DNA of 64,000 nt from Phaeosaccion multiseriatum (lineage: Eukaryota; Ochrophyta, other classes): the NCBI GenBank assembly GCA_965112735.1, contig OZ218953.1, forward strand, positions 3,906,001 to 3,970,000. The letters are read 5' to 3'. The notes beneath the pieces were generated by a model. That model saw nothing but the letters and a program-made list of their open reading frames with translations, was not told the origin of the DNA and searched no databases. This document shows positions 11,401 through 22,386 of the stretch, piece after piece. Position 1 is the stretch's first letter, and each line of letters begins with the position of its first letter. The position numbers were made by a program, and so were the translations under genes.

Positions 11401-14400
11401 GAAGGGAAGGAGGGTGATATCGGAGGGCACGATTGGGGCGGGGCAGAATCGCTTTATCTCTCTTCACTCATGTCGCTTTATCTCTCTTTTTTTCTTCATG
11501 TCTTACTGTATGCAGGCCTTGCAAAATTCACTCTGCTGGATACCGTGAAGGAGATGCACGGGAAGAACATCGAATGTATAAAGGTCGGTGGATGGGGGAA
11601 GAAAAGGCGAAGACAGGTTGCCCATCTCTCTTGCTTGATTGACTTGTGGATGGAGCTTTCCCCCTCACCTTCGACCCCAATGCTTGTCACCTTGCGCGCA
11701 TACGTACAGGCTTTGCTGACGATTGCCCTGGAGGACGGCAATTACCTGGCAGAGTCGTGGGACAGCGTCTTGCGTTACATCAGTCAGCTGGCGAGGCTGC
11801 AGCTCTTCGCCTCGGGCCTTCACACGGACGACATCTTCTTTGGCGGGGAGGAGCCCAGCGAGGGGAAGGGGAGGCGCGGCTCAGGAAATGGGGCGGGGGG
11901 AGGAGGAGGAGGAGGGATGGGAGGAGGAGGAGCAGGTGGAGGAGGCAATAGCGGTGTCGCAAAGCGAGGGCTGCTCGGGTTGGGAGGCGCTAGAAACAAG
12001 CCCGGAGGCGGGGGGGGAGGTGGAATATTTGGCAACAGGGCAAATCAGTTCGAAATGACCCGTGATTTAGAAAGGAGCAATGCAGAGGTGGTGAACTCTC
12101 ACTTGGACCAGGCGGCTATTGATCGAGTCTTCAGCAACAGCGTCAACCTGTCCAGCGACGCCGTCCACGCCTTTATTGTGTCACTCTGCAACGCCAGCTT
12201 CGACGAGATCAACCACAGCTGCACAGCCACCTTCCGCTCGAGGGACGTCCTGGATGACATGAGTCAGCCCCGAGTCTTCTCTCTACAGAAGCTTGTGGAG
12301 GTGGCGGATTGGAACATGGACTCGCGCTCCAGGCTGGTCTGGTCCAACATTTGGAAGGTTCTGTCGGAGCACTTTGCAGAAATCGGCACGCACGAGAATC
12401 CCCAGGTACGCTAATTGTCGCTTCCCCTAATCGGCAGCGTACACGGCTTGCCCGGGAGCGCCATGCCCCAGTACGCAGCATATCGCTCGCGTTTCCGACC
12501 CGTTCCGTTTCTCGTTTGTCTTTTCTTTGTCCTTCTTTCTGTGGCTCCTAACCCCCCCCACCTATCTCTCTCCTCACTTCGTTCTTGTCCGACGGAAACT
12601 CCCGCTCTTCCTCCCCTTTCTTTTACTTTGCTGTTTTGTCGTAAAGGTTGCCATGTACGCCATTGACTCTTTGCGGCAACTCGCGGTCAAGTTCATGGTG
12701 AAGGAGGAGTTGCGGGACTTCAACTTCCAGAGGCTGTTCCTGAGGCCCTTTGAGAGCATCATGGCCCACTCCAAGCGGCTCGAGGTGCGCGAGTTCGTGC
12801 TGCGGTGTATCGATAATCTCGTGCAGGTGCGGGGGCAGAACATTCGCTCCGGGTGGAAGTCGATTCTCAGCGTGCTGGCCATTGCGGCGCGAGACCCGGT
12901 CGAGGAAATTTCGCTCTTTGCATGGGAGACGGTGTCGCGTCTGTTGAGGGAGAACAATGAGGAGGGCAGACTGATTCAGGAGGACTGCTTGGAAGTGATC
13001 AAGTGCCTGTTAGCGTTTGTGGAGACTGGCAGTCTTGACCTGTCTCTTCAAGCGGCAGCGTCTCTAGAGAAGATTTCCGACACGCTGGTGAGCGTCACGA
13101 CGGGGCAAGGAGCGGCCTCGTGGGCGTTGGCCCCTCAGGCACAGCAGGTCTTTGGGGGCGGCTTGATAAAGGGGGTCGCAGGAGTAGCGGGTACACCACC
13201 ACCACCAGCCTCCGCGGCAGCAGCGGCAGCGGCAGAGGCGAACAAGATGCACTTGCAGCTGTGGTGGCCGCTCTTGTTTGGCCTGAGCGAGTGTGTAGGG
13301 GACAGCCGCTGGGAAGTGCGAAAAGTGTGTCTCCAGGCTCTGAACCGTGTGTTGGTGCGACATGGGGGCATCTTCAGCACGCACACTTGGGAGCTCTTGT
13401 TCAGAGGCGTCTTCGCCCCGATGATGGAGTCCGCCGCCACAGATACTTCGGCGCTATTTGTGAGCTCCTTCCCTGCGGATGAGCCACCAGCCACGCCGCC
13501 CAACAAGGCGAGCTGGATTGCCACTACGGCAGGGCCAGTCCTAGAGCTGTGTGCCGAGCTTTACTTTACGCACGACGAGCTGCTTTCGCCTCTTCTACCG
13601 GAGGTGTTGCGGCTGTTCCAGTCTGCCGTATGCCAAGAGTCGGAAGCGTTGGCCCGCATCGGACTGGACGAGCTGCAGAGTTTCTTGGGGAGGCTGTGGG
13701 AGCGCGAGTCCAGGGTGGAGCAGCAGCAGGACAAGGCGGGCAGCAGCAGTGGGAAGGGGACGACACAGGCGCACAAGGAGGGGGAGGGGGAGGCAAGTTC
13801 CAACGTGTGGAATTGTGTGGTGTCTTGTCTGGGCGTCATCACCAGGTATAGCTTGCCTGCCGAGCTCCTGGACCGGTGCTGTGCCCCGCCTAGCAGTCTG
13901 ACCCCGGACAGCTTTAGCGATGATGGTAGCAGCGGTAGCACGATTGCTTTCCCGGATGGCCGGGCGCACCAAAAGATTGTGGGCAACGGAGCAGGTGGTG
14001 ATGACTCACAGCAGCCACTGCCAGAAGGCGGAGGGAGGCAGCAGGCCGTGAGTGTGGGCGGAGCAACGGAGCTCAAGGCGTTGATGGCGCAGCTCGTGGT
14101 TTCGCTTCGAATGCCCCGCCTCATCCTCAGCATCATCTCTCGGTACGCGCACTTAATGTCGGATGCAAACGTGATGACCTTAGTGGATACGATGGATCAG
14201 TCCCGAGCCGCAGCCTTGCGCTTCAATCGGTGCATCGAGCTCCGCAAAGCGCTGGCCCGGAGAGACTTTATGGTGCCCAGGGGGGGAGGGCACTCGTGGC
14301 CGCTGCCGGTGTGTGCGTCCCTACAGCAGGAGCCGGCGGCCTTGCTGGCCATGCTGCGAGCGTTGAGCTTTGTGGCGTTTGGGGCGGACGCGGGCAAGGC

Positions 14401-14451
14401 CCCAGCATGGACTGGTGCGAAGCGCGAAGGCAGCGGCAGCAGCCCGAGCAA

Positions 14452-14486
<35 letters not shown>

Positions 14487-15107
14487 CCGTGGTGGGGGGT
14501 GAGGGCGGCGCCACTCAACGAGCAGCGGACGCCACTCAGCGACTGGGCAGGTACGGGGTAAAAGGAGAGAGCGGGTTTTGGGGTTTGATCCCACGCACAA
14601 AGTCCATTCGTGTACAGCTGCTTGCTTTGGCGCCCCTCACCTTCAATCTGACTTTGTTAACTGACACCTCTCTCCACCTACATTGATGATGCTGAACCAA
14701 CGTGCAGGCTGTGCCACTTCATCGTCATGAGCTACGTGTCCTTGGAAGAGAGTATGAAGCGGGACCAAGGCGCGGCGGGTGGTAAGGGTAGCGGTAGCAG
14801 TAGTAGCAGCACTAGCGGAAGCGGCGGTGGCAGCAGCGGCGGCAGTGGCGGTGGCAGTAGCGGCCCTAAGCCCGACCTCAGCCTGCAGGGCGCTCTTGCC
14901 GAACTGGAGCTCACCAATATGGGCCCTGTGCTCATGCAGGCCCTGGGTGCGCTGCAGCAGATGGACGACGCCATGCTGAGAACCAACAGCTCATGGGTCG
15001 TCGCCAGCCTGGTGCGCCTCATTAGCTGTTCCTCGGACGAGGTGCGGGAGGCGGTGCAGCGCATCTTCCAGGCTCGCATCGTCGGACTCATGCTCACGCC
15101 GACATGA
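5478..15107 (+). CDS. BIG: BIG-type Sec7 ARF guanine-nucleotide exchange factor
   Basis: Seventeen exons: 5478-5571, 5822-6087, 6222-6343, 6561-6729, 6855-7727, 8022-8192, 8449-8880, 9143-9544, 9762-9953, 10165-10308, 10472-10555, 10755-10931, 11178-11352, 11516-11583, 11710-12405, 12647-14550 and 14708-15107. Their total (6369 nt) gives 2122 aa with no stop. Order matches BIG proteins: N-terminal DCB ('VQLRIIQVLLTFVTA', 'SLQQMLSAVFMRME'), HUS box ('NYDCDFEAIDLYQRIVDAL'), Sec7 domain about residues 710-907 and C-terminal HDS domains. The catalytic glutamic finger is in 'FRLPGEAQKIDR' and the ARF-binding loop in 'VIMLNTDLHNP'. It would activate ARF GTPases at the trans-Golgi for coat recruitment. 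Low-complexity Ser, Gly/Ala and Gln inserts enlarge it relative to about 1800 aa animal and plant BIGs. Start ATG is preceded by an in-frame GTG. Confidence 0.93.
11060..11107 (+). repeat. (TCC)n microsatellite in ARF-GEF intron 12
   Basis: About 48 bp of nearly pure TCC units within the intron 10932-11177, upstream of the CACACA acceptor region. Confidence 0.9.
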
Positions 15108-15867
15108 CCCCATTTGCACACACTTGGCACACACTTGTCTCTTGTCATTCGTTGAGTATGTTAATGCATGCATTGGGAAGAAAACACACTTACTACATAC
15201 TCTCTTCTACCTCCGGTGTACCTCCGGTGTGGGCTGTGCCTCTCCTCCAGGGTGGGCTCTTGGGCTCCTGGTCAGTGGGAATGAATACACCTAATAGAGC
15301 TGTTCAAGGGGCCCCATTGCAACTTACAGCACACTCCACCCACTCATCCGATTTCCGCGTTCTCTTCCTCTGTGGGATGACACTTCGCCGAGTGTCGAGC
15401 TGCATGGGCACAGAGGGTAGGGCGGCCCATCCTCGGGGGGGGTTGGGGTGGAGACTCCCCTCCTGCTCCAGTCTGAACGACAGCAGACGATAGGCTTGGG
15501 AGCCGCCGAAGACATGTCGCCAGAACGCAGCACCAAGAACGAGGGAAGGGTTCTCCTTGACCTCGTCAGGTCGTGTTGCCTACGCCTCTCACCCCTCTCT
15601 CACAGCAGTTGTTAGACGCGCACCGGACTGTATGTGGAGTGCGCAAGTCGCAGGACACATTTACACAATTTGCTCTTCGGAGGAACTCTTGCGCACTTGT
15701 CAACGCAACTGGGCACCCCCCCTATTAGCCTTGGTCTGCTCTGGCCTCTGATGGTGGGCTGTCTCGTCTCTCCCACGAAACCGACCCATCGGGCCCGTAG
15801 AACGCTGAGGGCTTGACAAGATAGGGCACAGGCGGAAACCCCCACTGCAAGTGCATCAGGGCGGTAA
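15108..15867. other. Convergent intergenic gap
   Basis: 760 bp between the 3' ends of the ARF-GEF and the PA-domain gene. Frames up to about 70-130 codons are open but show no domain, codon signal or splice-consistent extension. A small duplicated 'cctccggtgt' occurs near 15213. I see no RNA gene. Confidence 0.55.
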
Positions 15868-17069
15868 TCAGAGCTCTTCCTTCGCCGCTGCTTCTGCTGC
15901 TGGTGCTGCTGTATCACCAACTGCTGCATCTGGCCGCAACAGGCCCCACTTGTCCTGCACCCACTGCACCACATCGGGCCTATCCTTGTGCCTGTCTTTG
16001 AGCTGCCGCACGAGCGCCCTCTGCTCGAGCTCGTCCGCGTCCCAGGCCACGCTGGCAAGAGCGAGCCAGGCGTCGGCAAGGCTGTTGTCTCCAACCACGC
16101 TCATGACAAGACCAGGGCCCTCCGCGGCTTTGACTGCGTGTGTCAATCGCTCCCCTGCCGCCCCTGAAGGGAAAGTGTTTGCGGATGCACGTGATGGGGG
16201 GGGGGGGAGGGAAGGGGAGGGGAGGGGAGGGGAGGGGAGGGGAGGGGGGGGGAGGGGAGGGGAGGGGAGGGGAGGGGAGGGGGGGGGAGGGGAGGGGAGG
16301 GGAGGGGAGGGGAGGGGAGGGGAGGGGGGAGGGGAGGGGAGGGGCGGGGAGGGGAGGGGAGGGGGGAGGGGAGGGGAGGGGAGGGGAGGGGAGGGGAGGG
16401 GAGGGGAGGGGAGGGGAGGGGAGGGGAGGGGAGGGGAGGGGAGGGGAGGGGAGGGCAAGCGAAGGGAGGGAAGGGCAGGGGGGGGAGGGTGAGTCCAAGT
16501 CCCGGAATTCGCGCTTCTTCTTGTCGAGTGCCTTACCTGTGATGAACATCCCCGGAATGAACAAGGTTCTGGCCTGCTCCGAGAGGGTCGGACGGGCGGC
16601 CGCAGCAGCAGCACAGCAGCAGCACAGCAGCAGCACAGCAGCAGCACAGCAGCAGGGCAGCAGGAGAGCAGCAGGTGTAAGAAGCAAAAACGATGGGTCG
16701 AGGAAGAGTAAGAATGTCGCTTCCATCCATGAATTCAGCCCTTGAGTCCAGAGAAAAGAGAGTGAGCACAACGGGCTCCGATTCAAGTGCACCCCAGCCC
16801 CCTCCACCCGACCCCTTGTCCTGACACCTCGGTACCATACCTGCTCGTCAGGGGCGCCGATGTTCTGCAGAGCGGTGAATTGGGCCGCCACCCCGCTGCC
16901 TGCTGCCGCAACGTTGTCCATGAAGAGGATTGCCCTGCCCTCGGCCTTTTGCACGTTTAGAGCCTTGTCGCCGAATGAGCACTTCCCCCTGCGCACCATG
17001 ACTACACTCGCGTACACCTAGTCCACCACAAAACACGCAAACCACAGCACGTGAGGGCAGCCACACACA

Positions 17070-17104
<35 letters not shown>

Positions 17105-19526
17105 CAAAAAATTGCATTTCAATGTCTGTAAGTAGTTGAAATGCCCCCGCTTCTCCCACACCCATGCATCGCCATACCCTCCCTCTTATCATACCTCGTC
17201 TTCATTCTTCAGCGGCGTGCACGCGTCCGGGGGGTCCGCTATCGTGAGCAAGACGGGCCCGCGGGGCAGCACCGAGCCGAAGGTGGCGGCCATGAACTCA
17301 GCCCGAACAGCTTCCTGGGGCCCTCCCTGTGTCTCCAGCACGCCGCTGTCCACCTTGGAGAGCAAAGGACCGCCGTAGAGGAGCAAGCAAGGTCAGGCAA
17401 GGCAAGGCAAGTCAAGCTAAGAACCCCACGCACACGACATGAGAGCAGAGAGACTCTTCATATTTTCTACAGTAGGGCCTCTCACCCCTCCTTGTCCTAT
17501 CCGATGGGAGGCAGCGAAAGGCAGTCCTCTTTCAGTGGTATCACCAGAGGTCACCCAGAGCACCACGCAATGCCCGTCGCCACCCCCGCACACCACCTCC
17601 TACTTACCTGCAACTCCATGTCTCTCTCCTCGGGCAGCAGGGGCAAGCAGATGGCCCGCCCCGACCCGCACTGGAGCGGCATGATGCGCGCCCTGGTGGC
17701 GGAGGCGTCTTGCCACTCCAGCGCCTTGTCTAGGTTCAGCTTGACGGACTCACGCACGCTGAGGAGGGAGGGAGGGAGTGGGGGAGGGTTAGGGAGGAGG
17801 AAGGAGGAAGGAGGAAGGAGGGAGGAGAGAGGAGGGAGGAGGGAGGAGGGAGGAGGGAGGAGGGAGGAGGGAGGAGGGAGGGAGGGAGGGAGGGAGGGAG
17901 GGAGGGAGGGAGGGAGGGAGGGAGGAGGGAGGAGGGAGGAGGGAGGAGGGAGGAGGGAGGAGGGAGGAGGGAGGAGGGAGGAGGGAGGAGGGAGGAGGGA
18001 GGAGGGAGGGCCACAATTTACAAGGGAGGAGCATCCACGGAGAGTGAGTCAGCGTACATCCAGCGCCCTCTCCTCGCATGCCGTCTGCAATCTCTCTGAG
18101 GTACCCTCTCTTCCCCTCATTTCTCTTACAGGATGGTGGCGGTGTTGTCCGGCCCCTTGACCTCCTCTTGCACCTGCGTGCCGAGCGTGGCGGCGACTCG
18201 GAACAGGTTCTCATCGTCGTTGATTATCACCACTGCAGCCGCATTGACGTTGCTTCCGTTATTTGCCTGCGCATGGGGCGAGCAGTGAGGAGGAGGAGGG
18301 GGGGAGTGAGCTATTGCGCTAAATGCTCGTATGGGCCAAGCACCTTGATCAGAGCCGCAGGATATAGTCGGCACCAACCATTCCGGATTTATCCAATCCT
18401 CAAGTAAGTGTCTCCCACCTTTTCCACAAAGCTGCAGCCCCCTCGCTCCATGAGGAGGAAGTGTCCGCTGAGATCGCCCGCTGCTGCGGGGTCGATGCCG
18501 CACCCGTCCCGCGGCTCCGCCCACACCAGCTTGGCGTCGATGAGGGGAGGGGGGGCACCGAAGCTCGCCAGGAAGTACTGAGGATGGCAAAGCGAGGCGA
18601 GTGTCAGAAAGAGGCTGCCAACAAAGCATGCGGGCTCTCTTGCGCTCTGCTGCAAGTGAGACGTGTTTGGGTTGTGTGATACACGTGGTCAGCTGTCCTC
18701 TGTCAAGGGCGGGTCTTCTCGATCGCGATGGTGATGTGGTGATGGGGCACATTTATACCTCTTTCGCGGACGGAAGCTACATACCTCATAGCTTGACACA
18801 GACCCGTCCAAGAACAATCTGCCGTAGCTTAGCGCGTTCCTCTCCACGAGCAGAGGATCCAGCTCCTCCACCCTGATCTCTTCGACCGTTTTCAGCTCCT
18901 CTATCCTCGCCTTAAATCGCTTGATCTGAGGGCCGGGGGCGGGGATGAAGGAGGAAGAGGAGAAAGGAGTATTGCAGGAGCAAGAAAGGGGTCAGGAGGA
19001 GGACCATCACGCTGTGAAGCGTGCGGGATGCTCACGAACGACACAAGGAAGGGGGTCAAGAGACAGTTTTCGAAAGGATAGATGAAACTGCTGATAGAGG
19101 CAGCCACACATTCCTCCCAAGCTCCTACCTCGTCCTTTGAGCAGCCCATGAGTCTCAGGTCCATGTCTTTGAGCTTGAAAGCAGCGTGCGTCTCGTCGAT
19201 GGACTTGGAGTAGAAGGTGTCGAGATATGCGCCCATCTCGAGCTCCTGCTCGACCAGGCCACCAGAAAGACGCGTGTCAGTAGTACAGAAGCAAGCCGTC
19301 AGGGTGATAGACTCTTCTTTCTCCATATGTGTTTGTTATAGCTCTCCCGCCCTCTAGACTTCCTTTCCCTCCTCACCTCGAGCAAAGCGGCCAGCTCCGG
19401 CAGCCCCTCATCCGCCAGCCTGGTCTTCACCACCCTGCTGTGGGTATACTTGCGCAAGAGAAGGTTGTCATCCTTCTCGGCACTGGCCACGAGCAGCAGC
19501 AGCAGCGGCAGTAGAAGACGAAGCAT
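15868..19526 (-). CDS. Secreted protein with two protease-associated (PA) domains
   Basis: Ten exons: 19526-19377, 19245-19129, 18925-18785, 18577-18419, 18266-18130, 17758-17608, 17353-17195, 17017-16841, 16573-16537 and 16163-15868. They total 1524 nt, 507 aa, and phases agree. A classic signal peptide ([16 protein letters not shown]) opens the protein. Two PA-like folds follow: 'GHFLLMERGGCSFVEK ... AAAVVIINDD' and 'ASVVMVRRGKCSFGDKALN ... GRAILFMDN'. The RGxCSF core is diagnostic. No protease catalytic motif, RING or transmembrane helix is seen. The C-terminus is soluble, ends Lys-Glu-Glu-Leu and could weakly mimic an ER-retention signal. PA domains usually bind peptide or cargo, so a luminal binding or sorting role is plausible. 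Two introns hold long purine repeats. Confidence 0.82.
16199..16455 (+). repeat. (GGGGA)n tract in last intron of PA-domain gene
   Basis: About 257 bp of nearly pure GGGGA pentamers on the plus strand (CCCCT in the transcript), with scattered phase slips, inside the intron 16164-16536. The G-rich strand has dense runs of four G and could form quadruplex or triplex structures. Confidence 0.95.
16602..16657 (+). repeat. (GCAGCACA)n imperfect CAG repeat
   Basis: Alternating CAG-CAG-CACAG units within the intron 16574-16840 of the PA-domain gene. Confidence 0.85.
17761..18010 (+). repeat. (GGAGGGA)/(GGGA)n purine tract in intron 5 of PA-domain gene
   Basis: About 250 bp of polypurine GGAGGGA and GGGA units in the intron 17759-18129. 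Long open frames across it (Gly-Arg-Glu or Leu-Pro-Pro repeats) are repeat artefacts. Confidence 0.95.
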
Positions 19527-19577
19527 AGCTGAAAATGTGAGAGTGTGGCGAACGGGTAACTTTTACTTTTAGACGGA
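19527..19577. promoter_or_regulatory. 51-bp shared divergent promoter gap
   Basis: The ATG of the PA-domain gene (19526, minus) and the first ATG of the acid phosphatase (19578, plus) are 51 bp apart. The gap has TTTTACTTTTAG and AACGGGTAAC. If the phosphatase starts at its second Met (19626), the gap is 99 bp. Either way, 5' UTRs and promoters must overlap or be minimal. Confidence 0.7.
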
Positions 19578-22139
19578 ATGGCACCAGAAGGGGATGCCTC
19601 ACTGCCCCGGACATTCATCGACAGGATGGCAAGGAAGAGAAGAGGCCCTTGGGCTCGCTCTCCCTGTGGATGCGGGCGGCGGTTGTCTCTGTTAGTGCTT
19701 GGGGGGGCGCTTTCTTCTTCTTCAGCAGTATCAAGAGCAGCAACAGCGGCAGGTTTTTCTGCTGACGAGGGCTCTTCGACCTGGGCACTTCAGCAGCCAC
19801 AGCAGCAACAGCTACGGCCTTTGATCTTGGGAGACAGGGCGCTTCAAATTCATAGCGTAGAGGGTACGACTACTGGGGAAGAAGAGTACATCAGAGCTCC
19901 TACGCCTGCGCCTTCATTGACTGAGGCGGGGAACGAGAGCCCCGACGAGGAGGTCATCGTCACTGACACGACTGCTGGCCACGAAGACTCTAGCAGCGCT
20001 CCCACGTCTGCGCCTTCATTAACTGAGGGGCCAGTGGTGGACGAGGGCGACGGCGACGATAGTGAGGTCCCCGTCACTGATACGACTGCTGAGGAAGAAG
20101 GCTTTAGCAACGCTCCCACACCATCGCCTTCATTGACCGAGGCTCCAGCGGGGGACGAGGGCGAGGGCGAGGGCAGCGATGCGGAGCTCCCCGTGACTGA
20201 CAGCGTTGGCGATACCGGCGGCACCACCAGCGACACGGACAACACCGGTAGCACCAGCAGCCCGTCGCCACTTCTGACCTCTCTTCCCACTGCCACCCCC
20301 ACACTTGCACCAACCTTACTGGCAAGCTCGGCGCCGAGCTCTGCGCCAAGCTCCGCGCCAACGACTGCTGCTGCTTCCACCCCGGCCCCTTCCCAGACCA
20401 TCTTTGTCCCTCCTCCCCCCACCCCAAAACTCTGGTATCCCTTGTCCTACCCGGAGTACTGCAATCTGGATCCCGGCTCGCATGCCCTGCCTTCGCTGGC
20501 GAGGTCGCTGCGCACGACCTTTGGTCCCTCGGTAGGCCTGAATGACGTGGACATGGTCCAGGTGCAGGTTCTCATCCGGCACGGGGCACGCACGCCATAC
20601 TCGGCCTACAAGTGCTGGGACAACTACGACGACGTGTGGGACTGCGGCTTGACGGAGTTAGAGGTGCACACCAAGAATGGTGTTGAAGATGGCGTTTCTT
20701 ACTCCACCGAGCTCTTCGACAAGGTGTTTGATGCCAACCCGCCGGGGAATGAGCTCAACGGCACCTGTCGGATGGGGCAGCTTGTCGCCCAGGGCTACAC
20801 TCAGCATGTCGACAATGGGAACCACTTGATGGATGCCTTTGTGTGTAGAGCGTCGCACTGCCTGTTTTCCTCTCGGCGACTCGAAGACATTGGGGTTGAG
20901 AACATCCACTTTCGCTCCGACAACGACCCACGCGTGTACATGTCTGGAGAGGTCCTCCTGGCCACTCTTTTCGAGAGCGGCGGGGCAGGGGCAGAAGGGG
21001 GCGCAGAGGTGGTGCTCCCGATGCACACGGCCGATATGACTCTCGACTGGGTCACGCCCAATTTCAAGGCGTGTCCTCGGCTCGGGGAGCTGCAGAATGA
21101 TGCCACACACTCGGAGGAGTACGTTCCGGTGAAGCAGGCGATGGCGGCCCTCAACAGCACGCTCGAAAACGTATGGGGCGACGCCCATGACACTTGGGAT
21201 GCCTTCGACTGCCTCATGACCCACGTGTGTAGCGACAAGGGGGTGCCCAACAGCGCCTACATGGAGGAGTACGGGGAGGAGATTGCCCAGTCCATTATCG
21301 ATGCCTCGACGGAGAAGCAGAACTTTGCCTACCTCTACAACGACCGGGCCTTTGCCAAGCTCGGCATGAGCAAGTATATTCGTTTCGTGCGGGACAAGAT
21401 GCAGGCGGCCGTATCCAGCAGTAGTAGTAGCAGCAGCAGCAGCAGCAGCGAAAGCAGCGACGCCAGCGGTGAGGACGACGCCCGTCCGCCTTTCGAGCCA
21501 TTCGTGCTGCTGGCGGGTCACGATACTAGCCTCATGCCCTTCCTCTCGGCAGTGGCAGGGAACCAGGGGGGCTGGGACCGGAAGTGGGTGCCGTACGGCA
21601 GCATGCTGACGTTTGAGGTGATGAACATAGGGGGCACCTTCTACTACCGCATGGTGCTCAACGGACAAGTGGTGCGTGTGGACGGCTGCACAGAGGACAT
21701 TTGCACCGTGGCGCACTTTATGGAGACGACCAGCTTTGTGGAGGAACAATACCGGGACTGGGACGAGTCGTGCCAGGCCCTGGACGAGCATCGAGACGGA
21801 CATGAAGATGAAGGCTCGGGCAGCGGCTCCGGTACCGCATCTCCCACGCCCATGCCCACCTTCGACGAATCCCCCTGGTCCAACTCCACCGCCGCCGTGG
21901 AGACTGCCAGCTCCCAGCCTCCGTGGATGGTGAGGAGTGACGATGGGGAGGTACTCTTTCGGCCGCTTATCGTGGCCGCCTTTTCGTGTATGGCCTTTGT
22001 GCTGAGCCTGCTACTCGGTTATGGGCCCTCTCGCGTCTGCTGCAGCTGCTGTAGTTCGCGCCTCTTTGGCTACAAGGGCAGCAGCGGCGGGGGCGCAGCG
22101 AGGAGCGGCGAGCCCTACCAGCAGCTCGACATGATTTAG
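19578..22139 (+). CDS. Membrane-anchored histidine acid phosphatase
   Basis: Single exon, 853 aa. The family signature is complete: LIRHGARTPY near residue 334 (nucleophilic His) and LAGHDTSLMPF near residue 645 (His-Asp proton donor). The first 60 residues hold basic residues then 'LSLLVLGGAL', a signal anchor; a start at Met17 (19626) would place this closer to the N-terminus. Between them lies a Thr/Ser/Pro/acidic stalk with three tandem repeats of about 40 aa around 'APTPAPSLTE' and 'VTDTTA', probably O-glycosylated. A hydrophobic segment near residues 796-818 and a Cys-rich tail (VCCSCCSS) give type I topology like lysosomal acid phosphatase 2. It would hydrolyse phosphomonoesters in lysosome/vacuole or at the surface. 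A Ser-repeat insert sits just before the HD motif. Confidence 0.9.
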   Translation: MAPEGDASLPRTFIDRMARKRRGPWARSPCGCGRRLSLLVLGGALSSSSAVSRAATAAGFSADEGSSTWALQQPQQQQLRPLILGDRALQIHSVEGTTTGEEEYIRAPTPAPSLTEAGNESPDEEVIVTDTTAGHEDSSSAPTSAPSLTEGPVVDEGDGDDSEVPVTDTTAEEEGFSNAPTPSPSLTEAPAGDEGEGEGSDAELPVTDSVGDTGGTTSDTDNTGSTSSPSPLLTSLPTATPTLAPTLLASSAPSSAPSSAPTTAAASTPAPSQTIFVPPPPTPKLWYPLSYPEYCNLDPGSHALPSLARSLRTTFGPSVGLNDVDMVQVQVLIRHGARTPYSAYKCWDNYDDVWDCGLTELEVHTKNGVEDGVSYSTELFDKVFDANPPGNELNGTCRMGQLVAQGYTQHVDNGNHLMDAFVCRASHCLFSSRRLEDIGVENIHFRSDNDPRVYMSGEVLLATLFESGGAGAEGGAEVVLPMHTADMTLDWVTPNFKACPRLGELQNDATHSEEYVPVKQAMAALNSTLENVWGDAHDTWDAFDCLMTHVCSDKGVPNSAYMEEYGEEIAQSIIDASTEKQNFAYLYNDRAFAKLGMSKYIRFVRDKMQAAVSSSSSSSSSSSSESSDASGEDDARPPFEPFVLLAGHDTSLMPFLSAVAGNQGGWDRKWVPYGSMLTFEVMNIGGTFYYRMVLNGQVVRVDGCTEDICTVAHFMETTSFVEEQYRDWDESCQALDEHRDGHEDEGSGSGSGTASPTPMPTFDESPWSNSTAAVETASSQPPWMVRSDDGEVLFRPLIVAAFSCMAFVLSLLLGYGPSRVCCSCCSSRLFGYKGSSGGGAARSGEPYQQLDMI

Positions 22140-22253
22140 CCTCATTGACTTGTACAAATACACTCCTTTGTTTGAGCGTAGTTCGACCCTGACGTGCAAT
22201 CGACCTATCTTCGGTACCTTGTAGGCGTATAGAGGAGAGAAGATTGTTGTAAT

Positions 22254-22296
22254 ATTACACCCTTAAGTGCCATCTGTGGTTGTCTAAAAGTAATGG
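22254..22296 (+). repeat. 43-bp conserved intergenic element, copy 1
   Basis: Begins ATTACACCCTTAAGTGCCAT and ends TTGTCTAAAAGTAATGG. The reverse complement of 37497-37540 matches it with one 1-bp indel and two G/A differences. It lies about 114 bp after the acid phosphatase stop and about 305 bp before the next ATG, in the orientation of both. Confidence 0.85.
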
Positions 22297-22342
22297 CTCA
22301 TCGCCCTGGGGAACTTAGTCCCCGAGGTCGTATCCCTCCAAT

Positions 22343-22386
22343 GCGTACTCGAGACGTCCGCTTGTTTTTGGACGTCCCGAGTACGC
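22343..22386. other. Hairpin with 17-nt arms
   Basis: Left arm GCGTACTCGAGACGTCC (22343-22359), 10-nt loop ending in TTTTT, right arm GGACGTCCCGAGTACGC (22370-22386). Sixteen of 17 positions pair; read on the minus strand the odd position becomes a G-U wobble. No coding frame crosses it sensibly. Confidence 0.8.

Noticed and set aside
15980-18214. Long ORFs with Gly-Arg-Glu or Leu-Pro-Ser repeats on both strands
   Set aside because: They cross the GGGGA and GGAGGGA tracts and overlap the well-supported exons of the PA-domain gene in other frames.
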